From the NCBI GenBank assembly GCA_018398585.1, contig JAGTTD010000015.1, forward strand, positions 30,089,478-30,153,477: a DNA stretch of 64,000 bases. Reading direction: 5' to 3'. Every line of letters begins with the position of its first letter. The first letter of the stretch is position 1. This document shows, in pieces, positions 56,640 to 64,000 of this stretch. A model generated the notes under the pieces. The model ran no database searches. It worked only from the letters and a program-made list of their open reading frames with translations, and was not told where the DNA came from. Made by a program: the position numbers and the translations under genes. This DNA is from Simmondsia chinensis. Lineage: Eukaryota; Streptophyta; Magnoliopsida; Caryophyllales; Simmondsiaceae.

Positions 56640-57310
56640 TGATAGCCCGAGATCGATTTTATACTTTAACATGCCCCCTCGTGCAAATGCCTATTGGGCT
56701 TGATGCATATATATTACACAGGCCCCTTGATATGCTTAAAAATAGCGGGAAAATGAAATCCACATCGGTGGGATAGAAAAGCAAATGCCAATATATATAC
56801 ACCAAGAAGCTACACTACCAATTGCCAATTGGTTTTAAGATTGTCAATCCCAAAAGCTTAAACTGATAGGTGAAAGTCCAAAAATGATTTTATACTCTAA
56901 CATGCTCCCTCACGCAAATGTCAATTGGGCTTGAGGCATGGGTAATGCACACGCCCGTCCATGCCTTGTGCTTGAAATAAATTAATATTTAGAATGGAGG
57001 CTGGCAGGATTCGAACTCGTGACCTCTCAATCAACAAGACTCTTATGCTGTATCAAGGAACAAATTTTCCTAAAAACTTAAGCCGATGGCCGAAGGTCCA
57101 ATAATAATTTTATACTCTAACAATGATAAACCTCATTTGGTCTATATCTTGTACTTAAATAATATCAATATAACATTAATATTAAAAGTAAAGGTTGTTA
57201 GGATTCAAACTCATGACCGCAAGACTCTGATACCATGTTCAAAAACTAATTGTCTCCAAAACTTAAGTTAATAGATAATGAAGACCTATGATTGATTTTA
57301 TACTCTAACA
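56640..57310 (-). mobile_element. Tandem TRIM array (three LTRs sharing internal segments)
   Basis: LTRs at about 56842-56902, 57051-57122 and 57236-57310 each begin TGTTAGAGTATAAAA on the minus strand. They are separated by internal segments with purine tract and primer-site remnants (best: TGGTATCAGAGTC at 57223-57235). A further partial LTR and internal piece lies at 56650-56730, followed by unrelated DNA containing GAAATCCACATCGGTGGGAT. The LTR-internal-LTR-internal-LTR order is expected from unequal recombination between TRIM copies. Confidence 0.75.
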
Positions 57311-57370
57311 ATAATAATTGCTCAAAAAATTAAAAAAATAAAAAGGAGATAGAAAATTAACGAAGAATAC

Positions 57371-57410
57371 CTATGTTGTGAAGGAGATGCTTTATCGATC
57401 GATTCGCCAT
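57371..57410 (-). CDS. Candidate first coding exon of a minus-strand gene
   Basis: On the minus strand a CT-rich leader (GAGAGAG run on the plus strand at 57423-57450) leads to ATG at 57410 and 13 codons (MANRSIKHLLHNI) plus one base. A consensus donor GTATTC follows at 57370. It ends in phase 1. It could be the first exon of the lipase gene, whose next known exon begins in phase 0, so at least one more exon would be needed. It may also belong to another gene. Low certainty. Confidence 0.3.
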
Positions 57411-57554
57411 TGTTGTTCAGCGAGCGAGAGAGAGAGAGAGAGAGAGAGAGATTGGAGAGGATAAGCATGAGATTGAATTCTAATGGTGAGGTTATTATTG
57501 TCATTTTACAGTCCGCAGGGTTTATAGAAGCTACACGAAAGATGGCTTCATATG

Positions 57555-57660
57555 GTGACACGTGTCCCTAATCTATGCGGGCTTGGGCTGCCTGTGTTTT
57601 CTCTTGGGCCTGGGCTTTTGTTAGCGAGATCGTTGCGGCCCATTACCTTCTAATTGATTG
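57555..57660 (-). promoter_or_regulatory. Putative promoter with G-box and Site II words
   Basis: Upstream of the candidate exon lie GACACGTGTC (a CACGTG G-box, about 57557-57566), two TGGGC(C/T) words near 57605-57616 and GGCCCAT at about 57637-57643. TGGGCC/T (Site II) clusters are common in promoters of housekeeping plant genes. No clear TATA box is seen. Confidence 0.4.
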
Positions 57661-57734
57661 GATTTTTCACCGTATTTCGTACAATTTGTAATGAAACACA
57701 GCCCAAACACATATACCGCTATAGTTATTCATTA

Positions 57735-58000
57735 TAGAGTGGGTGAAAGTATAAGAGAGGCAAATTTGTATCCTCTTTTGTAATAGACAGCTAAGATTTG
57801 TTAGACACTAAAAAATCTTAATTTATGACCAAGATTTGTTATGTATTAAGAAAATAATTTCCCTCTATTATCTTTTCTTTCTTTCTGCCCCATGAAGGGT
57901 GTGGGCCGTAAATTATTTTTTTTAAATATTTAACAAATTTTGGCTGTCCATTATAATATAGGGCTAGGATTCGCCCCTCTCACACTCTCACAAGAACGCC
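57735..58000. mobile_element. Foldback MITE (GGCCGTCCATTA type), copy 2
   Basis: Inverted ends include GGGTGAAAGTATAAGAGAGG at the left and, reverse complemented, GTGAGAGTGTGAGAGGGG at the right. AAGATTTGTTAGACAC and AACAAATTTTGGCTGTCC are the inner words. Same family as 19958-20236. Confidence 0.55.
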
Positions 58001-58119
58001 ATTCGTTCATTATATTAATGTCTTTTGTATAAAATTGGTTTGATTTTTAATGAGCGTCTAACCTCTTGTTTGACAACAGGGTAAAAGGAATAATGGGAGT
58101 AAGAGTAACAGAGGTAAAC

Positions 58120-58670
58120 CCTTAACTAGATATAGCAACTGGGTCATTTGAGTCGGGTTTGGGTGTAACAATTCAAAATTGGGTCATTTTGGATTTACAA
58201 TAAAACTCATGTTAGGTTAGTAGGTTTGACCTAATAAAAGTCGGGTCACTTTTGGTTTTTATCCATACTCGAGTCAGGTTCGGTCAGGATCAAGTTATTT
58301 TAGGTTTGAATCACTTTAATTTTAGGTTATCTTAGATTTGGGTCAATCTTATGTCGAATTGTATGGGTTTTGGTTCATCATAATTCTATTATTTAGTGTT
58401 TTCATGGCATGAACTTCTTACAAACATTTAAATTATACTTCAAATACAAATAATTCATATTTTAACCATTATATTTATTGTATCACTAATATAAGTGTTT
58501 AATAATCTCTTATTAAGTTTAGTTGTACTCCAAACAAGTAATAAGTACCATTGTATTAAAAACTTTGGGTTAATTTGGACTATAGGTTGGATTGGTTAGG
58601 GTTAATGCCCGGTCAGGTTGGGTCAATTTGATTGTTGGGTCAATTTTTATAAAATTTTAGACAATTTTTT
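58120..58670. repeat. GGGTCA-rich dispersed sequence
   Basis: Many GGGTCA, TCGGGTC and TTGGGTCAAT words occur at both ends (ACTGGGTCATTTGAGTCGGG near 58139 and GGTTGGGTCAATTTGATTG near 58616) around an AT-rich core. It may be a MITE related in style to the GGGTA-rich one. No clear ends. Confidence 0.4.
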
Positions 58671-58679
58671 TCTTATTTT

Positions 58680-59049
58680 TACTATAACTTTCTTTACAAT
58701 TATCCTCACAAAATTGTCAAACAAGGATAACTTATTTATCCCTCTTTATCTTTACCCCTCTTAATTTGACATATATTAATAAGGATAGGATCTTATCTTA
58801 CCTTTCATCTCTTTACCCATCTTTACTTAGCTGCCAAACAAGGCATTAACCTCCAAATTGGGGGTAGAGGGGTTAAGAAAATTTTCTAATAAATTTTGGA
58901 TAATTTTATATTTATCTTAATTATAACTTTCTTTACCCTTAGCCCTTTACCTAATTACCAAACAAAGTTAATTCATTTACTATTTTTTTTCATTGCTCAT
59001 TTTATTTTGATATATTCAAATTAGAGTAGAATTTTTACTTATTATCTTT
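58680..59049. other. AT-rich spacer, no gene seen
   Basis: Contains repeated TTCTTTAC(C/A) and CCAAACAAGG words, probably a remnant of another MITE. No coding signal. Confidence 0.4.
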
Positions 59050-59057
59050 CTCCTTAC

Positions 59058-59623
59058 TAGGGATGGCAAGGGAGGGGGGGCGCCTCCTCCATACTCGTAC
59101 TTGCCACCCAAATTCTACACCCGTACTTGACCCATTACCCGCCATGGGTATAAAGTGGGTACCCGTATCCGCCCCGGCGGGTACAAACCCATATCCATTA
59201 CCCGCCTCATTACTTGCAGGTACCCATTACCCGCCCCTACAATCCTCATACCCGCCCGTATCCGCTCCTCGTATCCACCTTGTTACCTATCAATTGTCCA
59301 ACTTATTACACATAAAATTCTTTTATTTTTTCTTTCAATAATAACTATGACTTCATAATTATAAATTGCATGAAAAATTTATTTTATATAAAATAATACA
59401 ACAGATATATGCGGGTACGGGAAAGAGCAGGGCGGATATATGCGGGTACGAGGCTCATCGGGGCAGGTACAAGCCTATACCCGTACCCGCCCCATACCCG
59501 TAATAGGTATTAAAATATGTATCCTATCCGAACTCATTACCCGCATTATTTATACCCATACCCGCCCCAAACGGGGCGGATACCCACAGGTAATAGATTT
59601 TACCCGCTCTATTGCTATCCCTA
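59058..59623. mobile_element. hAT-type GGGTA-rich MITE, intact, perfect 8-bp duplication
   Basis: Begins TAGGGATGGCAAG and ends TTGCTATCCCTA, with CTCCTTAC at 59050-59057 and 59624-59631. The 566-bp body is dense in TACCC, GGGTA and CCCGCC words in both orientations and has no transposase. Same family as 27298-33344. It ends 77 bp before the Site II motif of the snoRNA host promoter. Confidence 0.88.
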
Positions 59624-59700
59624 CTCCTTACCCCTTCCTTTTTACTCCTTTTTATTCAGTTATTAAATAAGATATTGGGGTTTTGCTCTTTTACATCAAA

Positions 59701-59808
59701 TGGGCCTTGTGCTCAAAGAAATAAAAAAAATGGGCCTTCTCGCGCTAACCCTAATACGGCGGCACCCTCATTCCCCCTCTCTATAAATCCCCCCCAGAAA
59801 TTAGGGTT
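59701..59808 (+). promoter_or_regulatory. Promoter with Site II, telo-box and TATA box
   Basis: TGGGCC (Site II) at 59701-59706 and 59731-59736, AACCCTAA (telo-box) at 59747-59754, CTATAAAT at 59781-59788 and TTAGGGTT at 59801-59808. The combination of telo-box and Site II is characteristic of plant ribosomal-protein and snoRNA gene promoters, which links this promoter to the snoRNA cluster downstream. Confidence 0.78.
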
Positions 59809-60348
59809 CCTCGTAGCAGTTTCATTATCGAACAACATCGCCGATCATCTACAGTGATTTATCTTCTCCATCACCAAAGTAATCGATTTTCTCTCTCTAT
59901 TGTTCTTCCTTTCGCATCATCCATTGTTGCTCTACAAAAAGTTTCTTCGTTTGTTCGTGGTTTTATCAAAAAAAAATATCTTTAAAAGTTGTCATTTTTC
60001 GCTTAAATACTCGAACTTTTTAATTTTTCAGAAAATTACTTACAAAAGTACGAAAATTTCCAATCAAACAACTTAAATTACGTTATTAATTGATTGTTGC
60101 TTATTAGTGATTTTTATATAGATTTTAGAGTGCTTATAAAATCACATATGCAAAGCATTGTATGTGCTGCTAGTTTGACTAGTTTCAGCCAATGCCGTAT
60201 GTAGACTAAATAAGGTGAGTAGAAGTGTACGTGGAAATCACATAATAGTTAACAGTTAACAATTTGATTGATCTTTGGTCGTTGATTGAAAAGTTTAGGA
60301 TTTTGAAGTAAAAATTGATGATTTTTCTTTTTTTTTTAATTGTTTTGA

Positions 60349-60448
60349 GAGAGAAATTGATGTGATGAAGGATTTTGTTTCCCTATTGGTTTGATTTCGC
60401 CGCTATGATGGTGATTTTACGTATGAGCTCCGTCTGATCGTTTGTCTC
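60349..60448 (+). ncRNA. C/D-box snoRNA, copy 1
   Basis: C box GTGATGA at 60362-60368 and D box CTGA at 60434-60437. Internal C'-like ATGATGG lies within GCC...GGTG. The D' side has TTTCCCTATTGGTTTGAT, shared with copies 3 to 5. The D guide reads GTATGAGCTCCGT, a diverged form of that in copies 3 and 4. Outer bases (GAGAGA against TCTCTC) can form a terminal stem. Confidence 0.72.
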
Positions 60449-60909
60449 TCTATGTTGATCTTCATTTTTCATACGAGTTATTACGCTGTTGGTCTGTTAT
60501 CTTCTTAAATTTGTTCAATTGATTTCTCATTTTTGTAATTTTGTTCATATTGATGTCTTATCTTTGTAATCTTATTCAATTTAGTGTTTCATCTTCTTTA
60601 TTGTTTAAAATGTTTCCTAATATTTTATTTAACAGAAAATTAGTCCCTCGTGTTTCTGATTTTTACTTAATTTTGGTTACCATGTAGGTCGGCAATCTTG
60701 TCTTAAAGAGGCTATTTTTTAACAAAAAAAGAGGTAGTAATTTAAACAAAATTATAAAGATAAAAGGATCAATTTGAACAAAGTTATAAAAATTTGAGAT
60801 TAAATTGAACAAAAAAACATATACTCATTTGAACAAATGGTGTAAACAACTCTTATGCATGTGAATTAATTGATCCATTTTCTAATCTTAATTATGTCTA
60901 TAAATTGCG

Positions 60910-60998
60910 GAGAATGATGTGATGATGATTCAAATCCCTTTCAGATTTGAGTCACCGGGATGATGGTGTAATCAAGTATTCGTACGCTGATCATTCTC
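60910..60998 (+). ncRNA. C/D-box snoRNA, copy 2
   Basis: A perfect 8-bp terminal stem, GAGAATGA (60910-60917) with TCATTCTC (60991-60998), brackets the C box (GTGATGA 60919-60925, or ATGATGA 60922-60928) and D box CTGA (60987-60990). Internal stem CACC/GGTG surrounds GGGATGAT. The D guide is AAGTATTCGTACG and the D' side differs from the other copies (ATCCCTTTCAGATTTGAG). The target is unknown to me. Confidence 0.82.
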
Positions 60999-62040
60999 AT
61001 TATCTTCAAAATATTCAATGAAATCATTAATTCTTTCATCTTCGTCTGATTTTTTTCTGCCATTGTTGCATACAAAGTTATGAGCTGAGCTGAGCCTTTG
61101 TCAATCTCATCATGAATCTTTGTTTGAGTTTGGTTCAATGAGATATTTGTATGTTTAATATTCAGTCTGACTCTTTGTTTGTCTCATTTAGGCAAGTCAA
61201 TCTTTTTAATGTTTTGATTTGTAATCATTATTGACGAAGCTTGCATAAATTGTGCTATTTGGCTTACTATTAAATTGTTGTCAAATCATTGTCGAGCTAT
61301 TAATAAGAGGTTAATGAGCTCATTAACCAGCCCTTAATGAGTTCTTTATTATATATAAACGAACTTTTATCAAATTGTATGTGCTTTTTAACAAGTGGAC
61401 TTCCTTGTTTGAACATAACTCATTAAGTTTGTAGAAAAAGTTCAAATTTTTAATACAAATGAACCCTTATTGTTTTTGAACACGGATAGTTTATTGAACG
61501 TATGTTTCATTTAGATAGAGTCTGGTCCTATATGTTCTATCTTGCAACTTTTAAGAAATAAAGTTTGAATGTTTAAGCGCTGGATATTGTTGCTGTTCAT
61601 TGGAAGCACATTTTTAGGGGTTTGCAGGGACGTATTTGAACACCCTCTGGAGCTGATGTGCCTGTGCGAGACTGCTAGAGCGTCCTTGTAGAGTTTAATC
61701 TACTCTGTATCTCAATAATTCCTTTCAAATGACGCACTTGCTTATATAGCTTAATACATATGCTTAGGATGCTTATTTCATTAGTTATTTACTTTTTTGG
61801 TCTTTGATGTATTGGTCCCTTATATTTTCTTATGCTTGAAATAGTTCGAAAAATCTGTAAGTTTGTTCAAATTAGATTTTTTTTCCCCCTTTTTTTCTTA
61901 GTCTCTTATGTTTTACTATCGGTCAAAATGTTTTTTTTTAAATAAACAATTCTCTGTTTTTGTAATTGTTATATAGGTATTATTCTACTTTTGAAATATG
62001 TTTTTGATTTCTAGTGAATTTGTGGTATTGATGGAGAAAG

Positions 62041-62125
62041 CATGAGATGATGACCAATTGTTTCCCTATTGGTTTGATTCGCCAGAATGATGGCGATTAT
62101 AATGTATTAGCTCTATCTGATCATG
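62041..62125 (+). ncRNA. C/D-box snoRNA, copy 3, guide to 18S rRNA
   Basis: Terminal stem CATGA (62041-62045) with TCATG (62121-62125), C box ATGATGA (62047-62053), D box CTGA (62117-62120), internal stem CGCC/GGCG around AGAATGAT. The D guide GTATTAGCTCTAT is complementary to the 18S rRNA segment UAGAGCUAAUAC. The fifth base upstream of the D box pairs with the A of AGC, the position that human SNORD44 is known to methylate (A166). The match is from memory of the rRNA sequence. The D' side is TTTCCCTATTGGTTTGAT. Confidence 0.87.
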
Positions 62126-62550
62126 GCCCTCCACCACACTATCAATTTGTGTCTGTTTTTCTTTTTTGCATTATTGTGTGAATTGGATTTACCATGTGTT
62201 TAATTCATTTTGGTATCTTCAGATTTCTGACTTGACTTGTAAACTTAAGCTCGAGTTAAAGCTCACCGAGCTTGGAAACTTCAAGCTTGAGCTTCTTTCG
62301 TGGCTCAGACTTGTTTCGGTTTGGTTGAGTTTGAGCTCAACTTGCCGAATTTTGAGCTAGAATTGCCTTGTTTTGGCCCATTTAAACTCGATCCATGCTT
62401 ATTTGGGCTTGTGTTTAGGTCTTTAAGGCTTGAACTGTGGTTGTCTTTTCAATAATAAAATTTTCTTTTTGAATTGTTATATAGATATTATTTTGCTTTT
62501 GAGAATATGTTTTCAATTTCATGTGAAAATTTGGGGTGTGGATGGAGAAA

Positions 62551-62638
62551 GCATAAGATGATGAACAATTGATTCCCTATTGGTTTGATTCGCCAGAATG
62601 ATGGCGATCTTAATGTATTAGCTCTATCTGATCATGCA
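62551..62638 (+). ncRNA. C/D-box snoRNA, copy 4, guide to 18S rRNA
   Basis: C box ATGATGA (62558-62564), D box CTGA (62628-62631), internal stem CGCC/GGCG, same D guide GTATTAGCTCTAT as copy 3. The D' side is ATTCCCTATTGGTTTGAT. Upstream 100 bp match those of copy 3 (GAATTGTTATATAGATATTA, GATGGAGAAAGCAT), so copies 3 and 4 arose by a tandem duplication of about 511 bp. Confidence 0.86.
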
Positions 62639-63422
62639 TCTCCACCGCATCAACTATTGGATGTGTACATGAGTTGAGCTTGAGATTGTCAAGCTTGAGG
62701 CTTGGCTTATCTATATTTAGCTCAACTTGGGCTCGGGTTAAAGCTTGCGAAGCTTGGAAACTTCAAGCTTGAACTTGGTTGTCATAGGCTGCTGCCTTGA
62801 CTTAATTTAGCTCGAACCCATTTCTATAAATTCTGAAGTAACCTTGTTTTATTTGGGCCCATTTAAACTCGATCTAAGCTTGTTTGAGCTCGAGTTCGAT
62901 CCTTTTAGATTTAAACTATGCTTGACTTGGCATATATTTAAGTTAATAAATTGTTTTGGGATAGGTTTATTTGGTCTTATTTAATTAGCTTGGTTGGCCA
63001 ATGAGTTTGAGCTTTATTATTCTGAAGCAATTTTGGTGAGGTAAAAAAGCAATGGCTTGGCTCGAGCTCAAAATAACTTGGGCTTTTTTAGGCTTCACAA
63101 CAAGTTAGCTCATGAGGGCTTTCAGGCCGAGCTCATTTAATATCGGCTCGTTTGAGCTTGAACTTGTGCTCTTTTAGGCTCAAATTAGGTTAGCCTGGAC
63201 ATAATTAAGCTATGAATTTATAGAATAGCACACACTCGAGTGCTTGATGGGTTAACGAAGTGCCCAAACAAGCTCATAGGATGTGCAATAGTACAGCTAA
63301 AGTCGCCATCTATGGGGTGTCCAAGCTTTTATCTTTTTCCTATAGCTTGAGAATTCCTTTTTAATGGCGACTACATGATAGTTTTCGATCGTTGTTTTCT
63401 TTTTGTTTATGATTTTTGATGA

Positions 63423-63514
63423 AGAGAGTGATGTGATGAACAATATTGTTTCCCTATTGGTTTGATCACCAGAATGATGGTGCATAATGTATTCGTACTG
63501 TCTGACCATTCTCT
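63423..63514 (+). ncRNA. C/D-box snoRNA, copy 5
   Basis: C box GTGATGA (63433-63439), D box CTGA (63502-63505), internal stem CACC/GGTG around AGAATGAT, and outer AGAGAGTG pairing with CCATTCTCT (one G-U). The D' side is TTTCCCTATTGGTTTGAT, as in copies 1 and 3. The D guide is TGTATTCGTACTGT, closer to copy 2 than to copies 3 and 4. Confidence 0.82.
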
Positions 63515-63616
63515 ACTTCATTCTTAACTTTTTCCTTATTGTCCTGTATTGGTTTTATTATTTTATTGCTTTATGTGACTCTCTATGGTTTCTTCTTTTC
63601 TTTCTCTTCTTTTTAA

Positions 63617-63742
63617 GATTTGGGGCCTTGGAAATAGCCTCCCTTTAAGGTAGTATTATGTAGGGATAAGGCTGCGTACATCTTCCCCTCGGACCTTGCC
63701 GTTGGTTGGAGCCTCTTAGGCATTGGGATGTTGTTGTCGTGG
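63617..63742 (+). mobile_element. 5S-headed SINE, tail copy, in the snoRNA host
   Basis: GATTTGGGGCCTTGGAAATA, GCCTCCCTTTAAGG, AAGGCTGCGTACATCTTCC, GGAGCCTCTTAGGCATTGGG and a TTGTTG end match the SINE tail. Head absent. Confidence 0.72.
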
Positions 63743-64000
63743 TCTTATTAAAAATAGTTATTTTCTGCTGTTCATAATGTTGGTATGCTTATTTCATGTT
63801 TTATTTTATAGCAAAATTGGTTTGTCTTTTGGTGGGGGATTATTTCTTCTTTTTAAAAAAAAAAAAAGTCTCTAATAATTAGGTTTTGAAATTGAGTTTT
63901 TCTAGCATTTGGTTTTTCCCTTAGAAGGAAAATATTTTTAAATAGAGGTAGAAGGTTTCTTTTTCTATTTTTAATAAAAGAAAAATAGTTTCTCCTTTCA

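Larger units (their letters stand above)
59810..64000 (+). ncRNA. Host transcription unit of the C/D snoRNA cluster (continues past the edge)
   Basis: Starts after the TATA box. The leader 59810-59878 has no ATG and ends at a possible donor AAAG/GTAATCG at about 59879. No long reading frame follows, while five C/D snoRNAs occur at about 60.36, 60.92, 62.05, 62.56 and 63.43 kb. I infer a non-coding, possibly spliced precursor from which the snoRNAs are cut. The spacers carry SINE, GAGCTCGA-type repeats (62215-63200) and AT-rich DNA. Exon borders and the 3' end are not resolved. Confidence 0.55.

Overview
The window is nuclear DNA of a flowering plant, probably a eudicot. It is AT-rich and gene-poor and packed with nested plant transposable elements. 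The few real genes are of plant type: a LOB-domain (LBD) transcription factor with the usual single intron, a multi-exon class 3 lipase, and a snoRNA cluster behind a telo-box/Site II promoter. I cannot name the species. Nothing here looks bacterial, plastid or mitochondrial.

Layout. 1-550 is the end of an LTR-type element inserted in a gag-less Ty1/copia element (551-3846, minus). 4.2-5.4 kb holds MITE candidates. 5.85-10.0 kb is a 5'-truncated, frameshifted L1-type LINE (minus) flanked by related AT-rich inverted arms. 11.2-12.7 kb is a small non-autonomous LTR element with one ORF. 13.0-20.8 kb holds several MITEs (one hAT-like with a near-perfect 8-bp TSD), a complete TRIM with a GAGGA duplication, and a solo LTR with a TAAAG duplication. 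22364-26569 is a second, complete gag-less copia element (plus, CCTTC duplication). 27298-33344 is a three-level nest: a GGGTA-rich hAT-type MITE, interrupted by a TRIM, itself interrupted by a third copia element (27907-33089, minus, TCCAC duplication).

36039-37140 is the LBD gene, with a TRIM-type LTR 6 bp after its stop. 38.4-45.5 kb is again repeats, including a full-length 5S rRNA-headed SINE (40528-40792, perfect 11-bp duplication) and a MULE-type MITE (9-bp duplication). 46377-53389 (minus) holds the exons of the class 3 lipase, whose introns contain a TRIM, a SINE and three MITEs. Its 5' end is unresolved; a possible first exon and promoter lie at 57371-57660. 54.4-59.6 kb is repeats, including a tandem TRIM array and an intact hAT MITE with a perfect 8-bp duplication.

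59701 to the right edge is a non-coding transcription unit with five related C/D-box snoRNAs. Two of them carry a guide complementary to the 18S rRNA segment around UAGAGCUAAUAC.

Most notable: (1) a dispersed 11-copy SINE family with a 5S rRNA head and an Au-like (TTG)n tail; (2) the snoRNA cluster, with compensatory changes in the internal stem and drifting guides; (3) two gag-less copia copies of one family; (4) two families of miniature LTR elements, one in tandem array.
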